Source of the DNA: Methylobacterium sp. FF17
GTDB taxonomy: Bacteria > Pseudomonadota > Alphaproteobacteria > Rhizobiales > Beijerinckiaceae
NCBI RefSeq assembly: GCF_025813715.1
Contig: NZ_CP107532.1
Span: 4,666,001 to 4,730,000, forward strand
Length of the DNA stretch: 64,000 nucleotides
Reading direction: 5' to 3'
A program made the position numbers and the translations under genes. This document shows positions 1-8,271 of the stretch, piece by piece. Position 1 is the stretch's first letter. Each line of letters starts with the position of its first letter. The notes under the pieces were generated by a model, which ran no database searches, was not told the DNA's origin, and saw nothing but the letters and a program-made list of their open reading frames with translations.

Positions 1-16
1 AACTCATGTCAAACAT
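1..16 (-). CDS. tatB: Sec-independent translocase TatB, first five codons only
   Basis: The reverse strand starts an ATG at position 16 and reads M-F-D-M-S before the window ends. TatB proteins typically begin MFDMSW or similar, and tatB normally follows tatA directly in alphaproteobacteria. It lies 118 bp downstream of tatA on the same strand. Five codons cannot prove the identity by themselves, so the call rests on the N-terminal motif plus position. Confidence 0.65.
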
Positions 17-134
17 GGTGTCGACTGTCCCGCGACCGCGCGCTGTCCATCAACGGCGCGCAGGCCATGGCAGGTCACGGCGGATTCCGCCAGACCCGCA
101 CGGCCGGAGCGCCTCACTTCACGTCGCGCGTGCG

Positions 135-392
135 TCAGACGACCTTGCGGTCGGCCGAGACCGTGTTGGCGGTGGCGGGCTCGCCCTGGTGGGGCAGCGT
201 GCGCACGGGCTCGCCCGCGCTCGGCGGCGGCACGGCGGTGGTGGCCGGCGTCTCGTCCTCGGCCATGCCCTTCTTGAAGGCCTTGATGCCCTTGGCGACG
301 TCGCCCATCAGGTCCGAGATCTTGCCGCGCCCGAACAGCAGCATCACGATGCCGGCGACGATGATCCAGTGCCAGATACTCATGCTGCCCAT
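135..392 (-). CDS. tatA: Twin-arginine translocase subunit TatA
   Basis: An 85-residue TatA/E family protein. TatA oligomers form the membrane-permeabilising component that moves folded proteins with twin-arginine signals to the periplasm, working with TatB and TatC. Visible features are the short hydrophobic N-terminal helix ([15 protein letters not shown]), the conserved FGRGK hinge, and an amphipathic helix ([14 protein letters not shown]), followed by a Pro/Thr-rich tail. The ATG at 392 is preceded by GGGAGG about 5 bases upstream, which favours it over the internal ATG at 383. tatB appears to begin just to the left. In related genomes scpA and scpB usually lie between nagZ and tatA; here only 188 bp separate them. 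Confidence 0.95.
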   Translation of the reverse strand: MGSMSIWHWIIVAGIVMLLFGRGKISDLMGDVAKGIKAFKKGMAEDETPATTAVPPPSAGEPVRTLPHQGEPATANTVSADRKVV

Positions 393-542
393 GGCAACCT
401 CCCGCGCCGCAGCCAGAACGCTGCGCGGCGCCGTTACGTGTGTCGGTTCAGGGCGAACCTAAGGGTCGGGCCGCGCGAGCACAAGAAGCGCCGGCGCGCC
501 CGCGCCGTTCCGATCGCCGCATCGCGGGCCGGAGACGATCGG

Positions 543-598
543 GCGGCAAGGGTCAGAAGGCAAGCGTCAGGCAGCGAGGGTCAGGCGGCGAGCGTCAG
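543..598. repeat. Four 14-bp tandem repeats spanning the nagZ stop codon
   Basis: Four imperfect 14-bp units (543-556, 557-570, 571-584, 585-598). On the reverse strand each reads close to CTGACGCTCGCCGC. The rightmost unit encodes the last residues of NagZ (A-L-T-L-A-A), and the next unit supplies the TGA stop because 14 is not a multiple of three. The remaining units lie in the short nagZ-tatA gap. Confidence 0.85.
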
Positions 599-1588
599 GG
601 CCGCCTCGAAGCGGGCGCGGGCCTCGCGCACGTCGAAGGCCTCGGCCGCCGTGGGCAGGCGCGCCAGGGCGCCTTGCGCCCGGCGCAGGGCCGCCCCGGC
701 GAGGCGTGGGGCCCCCTCGGCGACGCCGCGCATCTCCTCCGGGTCGCCGTTGCAGTGCAGGCCGACATCGATGCCGGCGGCGAAGCAGGCCTCGGTGCGG
801 GCCCGGAACGTCCCCTGGAGGGCGTGCATCGAGAGGTCGTCGGTCATCAGCAGGCCGTCGAAGCCGATCGTGCCCCGGATGACGTCGCGGATCACCCGCG
901 CCGACTGGGTGGCCGGGTGGGCGGGGTCGAGGGCGGTGAGCACCACGTGGGCGCTCATGGCCATGGGCAGGTCGGCGAGCGCCCGGAACGGCACGAAGTC
1001 CTGCGCGCTCAGGGCCTCCAGGCTCGCCTCCACCACGGGCAGGCCCTTGTGGCTGTCGCAGCCCGCGCGGCCGTGGCCGGGGATGTGCTTCATCACCGGC
1101 AGGACGCCGCCCTGCATCAGCCCCTCGGCGACCGCCCGGCCGATCTCGGCCACCCGCTCCGGCGTGGTGTCGTAGGCCCGATCGCCGATCACGTCGTGGG
1201 CACCGGCCACGGGCACGTCGAGGACGGGGGCGCAATCGACGTTGATGCCGACGCCGGCGAGGTCGTGGGCCATGAGCCGGGCCCCGAGGCGGGCCAGGGC
1301 GGCGGCCGAGCCGTCGAGGGCCCGGAAGCGCCCCCCGGCCGGGTAGGCCGGCCAGTGCGGCGGCCCCATGCGCTGCACCCGGCCGCCCTCCTGGTCGATC
1401 AGGATCGGCGCGTCGGCGCGGCCCAGCGTGGCCCGCAGGGCGTCGGTCAGCGCCCGGACCTCGTCGGGCGTGCCGATGTTGCGCTTGAACAGGATGAAGC
1501 CCCAGGGCGCCACATCGCGGAAGAACGCGGCCTCCTCCCGCGAGAGGGTCTTGCCGGCGCAACCGAGGATCAGGGCACGGGAGGTCAT
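581..1588 (-). CDS. nagZ: Beta-N-acetylhexosaminidase NagZ (GH3)
   Basis: A cytoplasmic glycoside hydrolase family 3 enzyme of 335 residues that removes N-acetylglucosamine from anhydro-muropeptides during peptidoglycan recycling. The NagZ signature KHIPGHG (from residue 167) followed by DSH (178-180) is present; this flexible loop carries the Asp/His acid-base pair. The nucleophile Asp is the first Asp of TDDLSM (about residue 250). The N-terminus M-T-S-R-A-L-I-L-G fits the family; the open frame continues 24 codons upstream without family similarity, so ATG 1588 is chosen. It is the third gene of the argS-SPOR-nagZ series. Its stop codon lies inside a 14-bp tandem repeat. Confidence 0.93.
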   Translation of the reverse strand: MTSRALILGCAGKTLSREEAAFFRDVAPWGFILFKRNIGTPDEVRALTDALRATLGRADAPILIDQEGGRVQRMGPPHWPAYPAGGRFRALDGSAAALARLGARLMAHDLAGVGINVDCAPVLDVPVAGAHDVIGDRAYDTTPERVAEIGRAVAEGLMQGGVLPVMKHIPGHGRAGCDSHKGLPVVEASLEALSAQDFVPFRALADLPMAMSAHVVLTALDPAHPATQSARVIRDVIRGTIGFDGLLMTDDLSMHALQGTFRARTEACFAAGIDVGLHCNGDPEEMRGVAEGAPRLAGAALRRAQGALARLPTAAEAFDVREARARFEAALTLAA

Positions 1589-1811
1589 GACGGGGGACGC
1601 GTCCTCGGGGATGGGACCGGGTCGCCGGCCCGGAGGGAGCGCGGCGCGGATTCGACGCAACGCGCATCGCGTCCGGATGCGGCGAGATCAGGGTCGGACG
1701 GGACGCGGGACGACGCAAGGGCGGCGGCGTGGCCCGGGAGCCACAGATCGCCCTGTGCGGGGAACCCGCCGCGTCCCGCTCCGGCGGCTCAGCGGGAGCG
1801 GGTCGCCGCGC

Positions 1812-3326
1812 TCAGTTCTTGGCCACGAAGCACTGGCCGCCGGCGCCCTGCAGCTGCGTGCAGAGGCTGGTCGCCTCGTTCTTGCCGAGGGGCCCGACGC
1901 GGACGCGGTAGATCGTCTTGCCGTTGACCTCGGCCTGGCGGATCAGGGCGGGCTGGCCGGAGAGCTGGCTGAACTTGCCCTGCATCTGCTTGAAGGCGGC
2001 CTGGGCCTCGCCCTCGCTGGTACGCACGCCGAGCTGGACGGCGTAGCCACCACCACCCGAGGTCGCAGCCACGGCGGGCGGGCTGGCGGGCGGGTTCGCG
2101 ATGGCGGAGGTCGCCTCCGGCGCCACGGCGGCGACGCGCTGGGGGGCCTTGGGGCGCGGGGCCGGCTCGGGCGGCGTCGCGGCGGGCGCTTCCGCCACCG
2201 GCATGGTCGGCACCGGCGGCGGCAGCCGGGTGGCGCGCTGGCGCAGGGACGCGTTGCCCGTGGCGCCATCGCTGGCCGCACCCGGCAGGGTCATGGTCGG
2301 GATGACGGAGGCGGGGGTGGCCGTCGCCTCGGCCTCGCGCTGGGGCGGCGGGGGCGGCGTATCGGGCTTCACCGAGACGGTGCGCACCCGGCGCGGCTCG
2401 CCGAGGGAATCCGCGAGGGCGCCCTGGGGCGGCTGCGCCGGGGGCGCCGACGCGGCGCTGCCGGGCGTCGCCCCGCCCTCCCCCGAACCCGAGACGGCCC
2501 CGGACCCCAGGGCCGCGCGGGCGGCCTGGGCCACGTCGAGGGGCTGCTCCTCGCGATTGACGATGCGGATCTGGCCGTCCTTGGCGGTGCGGTCGTAGAT
2601 CTGCTTGTTCTGGTCCGGAATCTCGACGCCGTCGGATTTCTGCGGCGCGATCTTCAGGGGCGCGGTGTCGGCCATGATGGTCGGCACGCCGTTGCCGTCG
2701 CCGGACAGGCCATGCAGGCCGCGCCAGGCCAGGGCGCCGGTGACGCACACGGCCAGGATGCCGAGCCCGGCGCCCACCGAGACGAGGCGGTTGCGCTGGG
2801 GCGCCCGCTCCAGGGGACGGACCCGCGTGTCGGCGTCGTTGGGCGCGAACTCGGCCGCGTTCGCATCCGGGTACGGCTCCTGCGGATAGGCGCCTTGCGC
2901 GTCGTGATAGGGCCCGCGATCGACGGAGGCGAGGTACTGGTCGAAGGCGTCCGTGGGCGAGGCGCCCTGGACCGCCGGGGCATAGGGCTGCGAAACTTGG
3001 CCCTGCGAAACTTGGCCCTGCGGAACTTGGCCCTGCGGAGCTTGACCATGGACAGCGGGGGCCGGCGCCGGGGCAGGCCCGTCCGCGAAGCTCGGCTCCA
3101 CGCGGCCCCGCGCCGCTTGGGTGGCGTCGACGCGGGCGTCGCGGGCCTGGAGCAGGGCCCGGAACGGGTCGTCCTGCCCGACGATGCGGGCGAGTTCGGC
3201 GAGCGGATCGGCCTTGACGCCGGGGGTCTCCCGGGCGCCGTGCGCCTGCACCGGAGCCTGAGGCTGCTGCAGATCCCGCGCAAAGGCGTCGAAATCGACC
3301 GTCGCTCGCGAAGCGTTCGTCGTCAT
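1812..3326 (-). CDS. SPOR-domain inner-membrane protein
   Basis: A 504-residue protein with an N-terminal cytoplasmic region, one transmembrane helix (around RLVSVGAGLGILAVCVTGALAW), a long Pro/Ala-rich periplasmic linker and a C-terminal SPOR domain (roughly residues 428-504) of the type that binds glycan strands lacking stem peptides at division sites. The ATG at 3326 is preceded by AGAGGGA at good spacing, which decides against the GTG 18 bases upstream. It lies between argS (30 bp upstream) and nagZ, the usual alphaproteobacterial order, consistent with a cell-wall role. The cytoplasmic part carries a four-copy 15-bp repeat (GQVPQ/GQVSQ-like pentapeptides). Confidence 0.88.
   Translation of the reverse strand: MTTNASRATVDFDAFARDLQQPQAPVQAHGARETPGVKADPLAELARIVGQDDPFRALLQARDARVDATQAARGRVEPSFADGPAPAPAPAVHGQAPQGQVPQGQVSQGQVSQPYAPAVQGASPTDAFDQYLASVDRGPYHDAQGAYPQEPYPDANAAEFAPNDADTRVRPLERAPQRNRLVSVGAGLGILAVCVTGALAWRGLHGLSGDGNGVPTIMADTAPLKIAPQKSDGVEIPDQNKQIYDRTAKDGQIRIVNREEQPLDVAQAARAALGSGAVSGSGEGGATPGSAASAPPAQPPQGALADSLGEPRRVRTVSVKPDTPPPPPQREAEATATPASVIPTMTLPGAASDGATGNASLRQRATRLPPPVPTMPVAEAPAATPPEPAPRPKAPQRVAAVAPEATSAIANPPASPPAVAATSGGGGYAVQLGVRTSEGEAQAAFKQMQGKFSQLSGQPALIRQAEVNGKTIYRVRVGPLGKNEATSLCTQLQGAGGQCFVAKN
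2985..3044. repeat. Four 15-bp in-frame tandem repeats in the SPOR gene
   Basis: Four units (2985-2999, 3000-3014, 3015-3029, 3030-3044) close to GCCCTGCGAAACTTG. They are read on the reverse strand as imperfect Q-G-Q-V-S/P pentapeptides in the cytoplasmic segment of the SPOR-domain protein. The unit is a multiple of three, so changes in copy number would keep the frame. Confidence 0.85.
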
Positions 3327-3356
3327 GGCAGCATCCCTCTTCACGCCGAGATCACC

Positions 3357-5105
3357 TCACCGCATTTCATCCGGCGCGGTGACGCCCAACACCGCGAGGC
3401 CGGAGGCGACGACGCCCCGCAAAGCCTCAACGAGGGCCAATCGAGCCCGAGTGGAGTTTCGGTCACTAGGATTAATAAAACGTAATTGCGGCAAGTCTTT
3501 GCCCTTGTTCCATAAACCGTGCAGGGCACTTGCGAGTTCGTAGAGATAGAACGCCACCCGGTGCGGCTCGTGTGCGGTGGCCGCAGCCTCGATGACGCGG
3601 GGATACTGCGCGACGAGGCGCATGATCTCGACCTCGCCCGGATCGCTGAGACGCGTGAGGTCGGCCTCGCGGAGCAGGCCGGCGCGCGAGAGGTCCTCGT
3701 CCGGCAGCGCCTGCGCGGCCTGCCGGAACACCGAGACGCAGCGCGCATGGGCGTACTGCACGTAGAAGACCGGGTTCTCCTTCGACTGCTCGACCACCTT
3801 GGCGAGGTCGAAGTCGAGGGTGGCGTCGTTCTTCCGGTAGAGCATCATGAAGCGCACGGGGTCGCGCCCGACCTCGTCCACGACCTCGCGCAGCGTGATG
3901 AACTCGCCCGCGCGCTTCGACATCTTCACGGGCTCGCCCGCCCGCAGCAGCCGCACGAGCTGGCACAGCTTCACGTCGAGGGTGGCGTGCCCGTCGCTCA
4001 CCGCCTTCACGGCGGCCTGCATGCGCTTGACGTAGCCGCCGTGGTCGGCCCCGAGCACGTCGATGAGGTCGGTGGCGCCCCGGGCGATCTTGTCCCGGTG
4101 ATAGGCGATGTCGGAGGCGAAGTAGGTGAAGCTGCCGTCCGACTTCAGGAGCGGCCGGTCGACGTCGTCGCCGAATTCCACGGTGCGGAACAGGGTCTGC
4201 TCGCGGTCCTCCCAATCCTCGGGCAGCTGGCCCTTGGGCGGCGGCAGGCGGCCCTCGTAGACGAGGCCCTTTTCGCGAAGCTCCGCCAACAGGACGGGCA
4301 CCGCCGCCTTCAGGGTGGCTTCGGAGAAGAACACGTCGTGATGGATGCCGAGCCGCGCCAGGTCGGCGCGGATCAGGTCCATCATGGCGTCGATGGCGAA
4401 GGCCCGCACCTCCGGCAGCCATTCGGAATCCGGCCGGTCGAGCAGGGCGCGCCCGTGCGCCTCGGCGAGGGCCGCGCCCACCGGCACGAGGTAGTCGCCC
4501 GGGTAGAGCCCCTCGGGGACCGGGCCGACCGGCTCGCCGAGCGCCTCGCGGTAGCGCAGGAACGCCGAGCGGGCGAGCACGTCGACCTGCGCGCCCGCGT
4601 CGTTGATGTAGTATTCGCGCGTCACGTCGCGCCCGGCCGCCACCAGCAGGTTGGCCAGCGCATCGCCGAACACCGCGCCCCGGCCGTGGCCCACATGCAT
4701 CGGGCCGGTGGGGTTGGCCGAGACGTACTCGATGTTGACCTTCCCCCCCGGCATGGCGCCGCGCCCGTAGGCCTCGCCCTGGCTCAGCGCCGCCCGCACC
4801 ACGTCGTGGAAGGTCCCCGGCGCCAGGCGCAGGTTGATGAAGCCGGGGCCGGCGACGCTCGCCTCCACCACGTCCGGGTCGGCGCGCAGGGCCGCCGCCA
4901 GGGTCTCGCCCAGCGCCTTCGGGTTGGTCCGGGCCTCCTTGGCCAGCACCAGGGCGGCGTTGGTGGCGAGATCCCCGTGGCTCGCGTCGCGCGGGGGCTC
5001 CACCACCACGCGGGAAAGGTCCAGCCCCTCGGGCAGCTGCCCGGACTGGATGAGGCCCTGCACGGCCGCGCGGACGCGGGCCTCGAAGGTGGCGAAGATG
5101 TTCAT
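3357..5105 (-). CDS. argS: Arginyl-tRNA synthetase
   Basis: A class I aminoacyl-tRNA synthetase of 582 residues that charges tRNA-Arg. Visible in order: the N-terminal ArgS additional domain, the HIGH-type motif HVGH (137-140) in [13 protein letters not shown], the catalytic Rossmann domain, the KMSK-type motif KMSKRAGEF, and the C-terminal DALR anticodon-binding domain ending in APDEMR. The start [11 protein letters not shown] matches the family N-terminus, so ATG 5105 is preferred over the ATG eight codons upstream. Both ATGs lie inside a 17-bp tandem repeat and neither has a strong ribosome binding site. The SPOR gene follows 30 bp downstream. Confidence 0.97.
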   Translation of the reverse strand: MNIFATFEARVRAAVQGLIQSGQLPEGLDLSRVVVEPPRDASHGDLATNAALVLAKEARTNPKALGETLAAALRADPDVVEASVAGPGFINLRLAPGTFHDVVRAALSQGEAYGRGAMPGGKVNIEYVSANPTGPMHVGHGRGAVFGDALANLLVAAGRDVTREYYINDAGAQVDVLARSAFLRYREALGEPVGPVPEGLYPGDYLVPVGAALAEAHGRALLDRPDSEWLPEVRAFAIDAMMDLIRADLARLGIHHDVFFSEATLKAAVPVLLAELREKGLVYEGRLPPPKGQLPEDWEDREQTLFRTVEFGDDVDRPLLKSDGSFTYFASDIAYHRDKIARGATDLIDVLGADHGGYVKRMQAAVKAVSDGHATLDVKLCQLVRLLRAGEPVKMSKRAGEFITLREVVDEVGRDPVRFMMLYRKNDATLDFDLAKVVEQSKENPVFYVQYAHARCVSVFRQAAQALPDEDLSRAGLLREADLTRLSDPGEVEIMRLVAQYPRVIEAAATAHEPHRVAFYLYELASALHGLWNKGKDLPQLRFINPSDRNSTRARLALVEALRGVVASGLAVLGVTAPDEMR

Positions 5106-5170
5106 GGGGCGCGGAAACTCATGGGGCAAGGAAACTCTTGGGGCGACGAAACTATGGAGCGACGAGATTC
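5104..5170. repeat. Four ~17-bp tandem repeats over the argS start
   Basis: Units at 5104-5120, 5121-5137, 5138-5153 (16 bp) and 5154-5170, each close to ATGGGGCGCGGAAACTC on the plus strand. The first unit contains the argS start codon in reverse complement and the second supplies another possible in-frame ATG (5129), so the repeat makes the translation start ambiguous. Confidence 0.8.
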
Positions 5171-5483
5171 ATGAGGACGTACGGATCCGCTTTGGGGGCT
5201 CGCGCGAGGCGCGTCGTCCCGGGCGGTTCCGGGGCATAGCAAGGCCGCCCCCGGGTGTCACGGCGGGCGCCCCGCCGCGCCCTCGCGGCGATCGCGGTTA
5301 CCGATGCGTTGGCGCGACCGCGTGATTTCGCCGAATCGCCGTGACCGCGCGTTCGGTCTGCCACCGGTCTGCCACATGCGCGGCGGCGCGGGGCGGCGAT
5401 TCGATAAAATTGCGCGGATCGACTTCAGCGCGGGACAGGTCCCGGGGCGGCACGGTGACGGCGTTGGACTTGAGGACGCCGCC
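5106..5483. other. Divergent intergenic region argS / LapG-like gene
   Basis: This gene-free stretch of about 380 bp separates argS (leftward) from the first LapG-like gene (rightward). It begins with the 17-bp repeat cluster and must carry both promoters. No convincing promoter boxes, operator palindrome or RNA gene could be read in it. Confidence 0.5.
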
Positions 5484-6116
5484 ATGGGCAGGACGAAGAC
5501 GATCGCGCTGGCACTGTTCGCTGCCCTCGCCACCCTGGCGACGGGGGCCTCCGCGCCCCGGGCCCAGACCCTGGCGGCCCTGCCCCTGCCCTCCCCCTCG
5601 GCCCAGCCCCTGAACCCGGCCAAGCCGCTGGCGGCCTGGACCGCCTTCTGCCAGCGCTACGCCGCCGAATGCGCCCTCGACCCCAACGAGCCCGCCCGCA
5701 TCACCCTGACCCCCGCCACCTGGGCCACCATCGCGGCGGTGAACCGCCGGGTGAACACGGCCCTGGCGCCCATCACCGACCTGGAGCACTGGGGCACCCC
5801 GGACCGCTGGGATCTCGCCGAGGACGGCGCGGGCGATTGCGAGGATTACCAGCTCCTCAAGCGCAGGCTCCTGGCGGATGCCGGCCTGCCCCGCCGGGCC
5901 ATGCGGATGACCGTGGTCATCGACGAGAAGGGCGAGGGCCACGCGGTGCTCACCCTGGTCACGGATCGCGGCGACTTCGTCCTCGACAACAAGGTGAGCG
6001 AGGTGATGGCCTGGCACCGCACCGGCTACGTCTTCATCAAGCGCGAGTCGGCCGACGTCGTGGCATGGGTTTCGCTGGGCGGTGTCACCTCGCCCGTGAC
6101 CACGGCCAATCGCTGA
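5484..6116 (+). CDS. LapG-like (BTLCP) cysteine proteinase, copy 1
   Basis: A 210-residue secreted member of the bacterial transglutaminase-like cysteine proteinase family (Pfam PF06035), which includes LapG, the periplasmic protease that cuts large adhesins. A signal peptide (residues 1-27, ending ASAPRAQ) precedes the domain. The catalytic Cys-His-Asp triad is visible: C119 in GDCEDYQLL, H153 in EGHAVL and D168 in FVLDNK. The ATG at 5484 has GAGGA upstream and starts the signal peptide. A close paralogue follows at 6344. No LapD-like c-di-GMP receptor or adhesin gene is in the window, so the substrate is unknown. The stop codon lies in an 18-bp tandem repeat. Confidence 0.88.
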   Translation: MGRTKTIALALFAALATLATGASAPRAQTLAALPLPSPSAQPLNPAKPLAAWTAFCQRYAAECALDPNEPARITLTPATWATIAAVNRRVNTALAPITDLEHWGTPDRWDLAEDGAGDCEDYQLLKRRLLADAGLPRRAMRMTVVIDEKGEGHAVLTLVTDRGDFVLDNKVSEVMAWHRTGYVFIKRESADVVAWVSLGGVTSPVTTANR

Positions 6117-6179
6117 GATCTGGTCAGTCGCTGAGACCCGGCCAATCGCCGAGATCTGGTCAGTCGCTGAGACCTGGCC
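6108..6179. repeat. Four 18-bp tandem repeats over a stop codon
   Basis: Units 6108-6125, 6126-6143, 6144-6161 and 6162-6179, close to AATCGCTGAGATCTGGTC. Units 1 and 3 resemble each other, as do 2 and 4, implying a 36-bp duplication of a pair. The first unit contains the last codons and TGA stop of the upstream LapG-like gene; the rest is non-coding. Confidence 0.85.
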
Positions 6180-6343
6180 CCCATGGGGGGCCGCCGGCGG
6201 CCTGCGCGTCGGACGAGGATTCCGCGCGCCCAGCTGGAACCTTCGCCTGTCTGGCGGGTTAACGGGGGTTTAACTTTCCGATTGAGCCTCGCTCGTTCCC
6301 GTGCAAACCTTGCCGTCTCATAAGGGATGGCAGGGCGACCGGC

Positions 6344-7033
6344 ATGCGGCACGCGATTCTGCGAAGCACTGATGGGCTCCCCCACCGCTGGGCGGGCGGG
6401 ACCCTGTGGCGGCGCCTCGGCCGCGCGGTCCAGTTCTCCCTGGTGGGCACGATCCTGCTGCTCGGCGGTGCGACCACCGAGGCCCAGACCGTAGCCGCCC
6501 TGCCCGATGCGCAGGCGCTCCAGGCGGGACCGCCCGCCAGACCGGTGGCGGCCTGGACGGCCTTCTGCGCCCGGCTGCCGTCCGAGTGCACGGTCGATCC
6601 GGGCGAGCCGGCGGTCATCACCCTGACCCCGCGCATCCGCGACCTCCTCAGCCGCGTCACCCGCCGGGTCAACGCCCGCATCAAGCCGATCACCGACCTC
6701 GCCCATTGGGGCGTGGTCGACCGCTGGGACTATCCCGACGACGGGTTCGGCGATTGCGAGGATTACCAGCTCCTCAAGCGCCGGATGCTGGTGGAGCGCG
6801 GCCTGCCCCGCCGGGCCCTGCGCATGACGGTGGTGATCGACGAGATCGGCGAGGGCCACGCGGTGCTGATGGTCCGCACCGACCGGGGCGACCTGATCCT
6901 CGACAACAAGACCAACGCGGTCCTCTCCGGCCCGCGCACCGGCTACACCTTCATCAAGCGCGAGGGGCAGGACGGGCTGGCCTGGGTCACCCTGGAGGGC
7001 GGCGCCTCGCCGGTGGCCACCGCCAACCGCTGA
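6344..7033 (+). CDS. LapG-like (BTLCP) cysteine proteinase, copy 2
   Basis: A 229-residue paralogue of the preceding gene, with the same domain and a longer, more basic N-terminus before the hydrophobic signal or anchor (VQFSLVGTILLLGGA). The triad is C138 (GDCEDYQLL), H172 (EGHAVL) and D187 (LILDNK). The two proteins share long identical stretches around the triad and both end in TANR, so they probably arose by tandem duplication. A strong intrinsic terminator closes the gene at 7053-7087. A weak GGAAC-N16-GGTT sequence about 85 bases upstream resembles an EcfG promoter with one mismatch and is not called. Substrate unknown. Confidence 0.87.
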   Translation: MRHAILRSTDGLPHRWAGGTLWRRLGRAVQFSLVGTILLLGGATTEAQTVAALPDAQALQAGPPARPVAAWTAFCARLPSECTVDPGEPAVITLTPRIRDLLSRVTRRVNARIKPITDLAHWGVVDRWDYPDDGFGDCEDYQLLKRRMLVERGLPRRALRMTVVIDEIGEGHAVLMVRTDRGDLILDNKTNAVLSGPRTGYTFIKREGQDGLAWVTLEGGASPVATANR

Positions 7034-7052
7034 TCCATCGCGGGGCGGGCAC

Positions 7053-7087
7053 GGAACGGACCGCCGGCGGGCGGTCCGTTCCCTTTT
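7053..7087 (+). terminator. Rho-independent terminator after the LapG-like pair
   Basis: A perfect 13-bp stem (7053-7065 with 7070-7082) closed by the loop GGCG is followed by CTTTT at 7083-7087. It sits 20 bp after the stop of the second LapG-like gene. Confidence 0.88.
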
Positions 7088-7312
7088 CTGCGTTCCCCTG
7101 CCCCACTCCGCCCGCGTCCCGCGAAGGGGCCGGCCGGGCCGGTCCCCCTCTCCCGTTCGGCGGCGGGCCGGTGTAAGCAACGCCGGCCCCGGTGAGGCCG
7201 CTCGGTCGATGCCGTGCCGTCCCTCCCCCCAGCCGTCGCATATTCGCCACAGGGCGGGCCTCTAAGCGGGCACCACCCGCAGGGTTCGAACTGCCTTCAG
7301 GAGAGCGTCCCG

Positions 7313-8254
7313 ATGATCGGCCGCCGTCACCGCCTCGCCGCCGGTCCGCTGCTCGTCCTGGCGGCCGGACTCAGCCTGCCGCAACCGGCTTCCGCCCAGG
7401 TCTCCTCGTTCCTCGATGGGCTGTTCGGGCGCAAGGAGCAGCCCGCGCCCGCCCCCGAGCCGGAGCCCGCCCCGGCGACGCCCCCGGCCGCACCGAAGAA
7501 GCCCGTCGCCCAGGCGCCGAAGCCGGCCAAGCCCGCCGACAAGGCCGCGTCCGACAAGGCGGCCCCCGCCAAGGGGTCGGAGGCGAAGGCGGCCAAGGCG
7601 TCGGAGGCCAAGGCGTCGGAGTCGAAGACGCCCGACGCGAAAAAGGTCGCCGCCGTCGGCGCCCCCGCCGGCGCGGTCGCGGCCGAGATGGACGACGCCA
7701 CGGTGGTCGCGCAGGCCAACGCCTATTTCAACGGCATCACCACGCTCACCGGCAGCTTCATCCAGATCGGTCCGGACGGGCGCCGCATCGGCGGCAAGCT
7801 GACGCTGGCCAAGCCCGGCCGCCTGCGCTTCGACTACGACCAGCCCTCGCCGCTGGAGATCGTGGCCGACGGCACCTCGGTCGCGGTCAAGGACCGCAAG
7901 CTCGGCACCCAGGACCTGTACTTCATCTCGCAGACCCCCCTGAAGTTCCTGCTGCGCGAGCGGATCGACCTCGCCAAGGATCTGACCGTCAACGACGTGG
8001 CGAACGATCCGGGCGGCATCCGGATCAGCCTGGAGGACCGCTCGACGCTGGGCGGCACCTCGAAGATCCAGCTCTTCTTCGACGCCGAGGTGAAGATCCT
8101 GAGCCAGTGGCGGATCACCGACCCGCAGGGCTACCAGACCACCGTGCAGCTCTCGAACCTGCAGAAGGGCCGCGCCGTCGAGGGCAACGCGTTCTTCATC
8201 AATTACGGGCGCGCCGAGGACAAGGCGGCCGAGCGCCAGATCCGGGCCCAGTAG
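7313..8254 (+). CDS. lolA: Outer-membrane lipoprotein carrier protein LolA-like
   Basis: A periplasmic LolA-type chaperone that would take lipoproteins released by LolCDE and deliver them to the outer membrane. The 313-residue product has a signal peptide ending PASAQ, then an Ala/Lys/Pro/Glu-rich low-complexity stretch of roughly 90 residues that typical LolA proteins lack, then the LolA fold (from about ANAYFNGITTLTGSFIQIG, with GKLTLAKPGRLRFDY and the closing LSNLQKGRAVEGNAFFINY). The ATG at 7313 is preceded by AGGAGA. The low-complexity segment contains short 15-bp duplications (KASEA-type). It is convergent with the MBL gene, 17 bp away. Confidence 0.88.
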   Translation: MIGRRHRLAAGPLLVLAAGLSLPQPASAQVSSFLDGLFGRKEQPAPAPEPEPAPATPPAAPKKPVAQAPKPAKPADKAASDKAAPAKGSEAKAAKASEAKASESKTPDAKKVAAVGAPAGAVAAEMDDATVVAQANAYFNGITTLTGSFIQIGPDGRRIGGKLTLAKPGRLRFDYDQPSPLEIVADGTSVAVKDRKLGTQDLYFISQTPLKFLLRERIDLAKDLTVNDVANDPGGIRISLEDRSTLGGTSKIQLFFDAEVKILSQWRITDPQGYQTTVQLSNLQKGRAVEGNAFFINYGRAEDKAAERQIRAQ

Positions 8255-8271
8255 GTCCCGGAGCGACGGCC

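Noticed and set aside
6236..6260. GGAAC-N16-GGTT upstream of the second LapG-like gene
   Set aside because: Resembles an EcfG promoter but has a mismatch in the four-base -10 element; not strong enough to call beside the two perfect matches.
7281..7296. GGGTTCGAACTGCC resembling a tRNA T-arm
   Set aside because: The flanking bases do not pair as a T-stem and no acceptor or anticodon arm can be folded around it.
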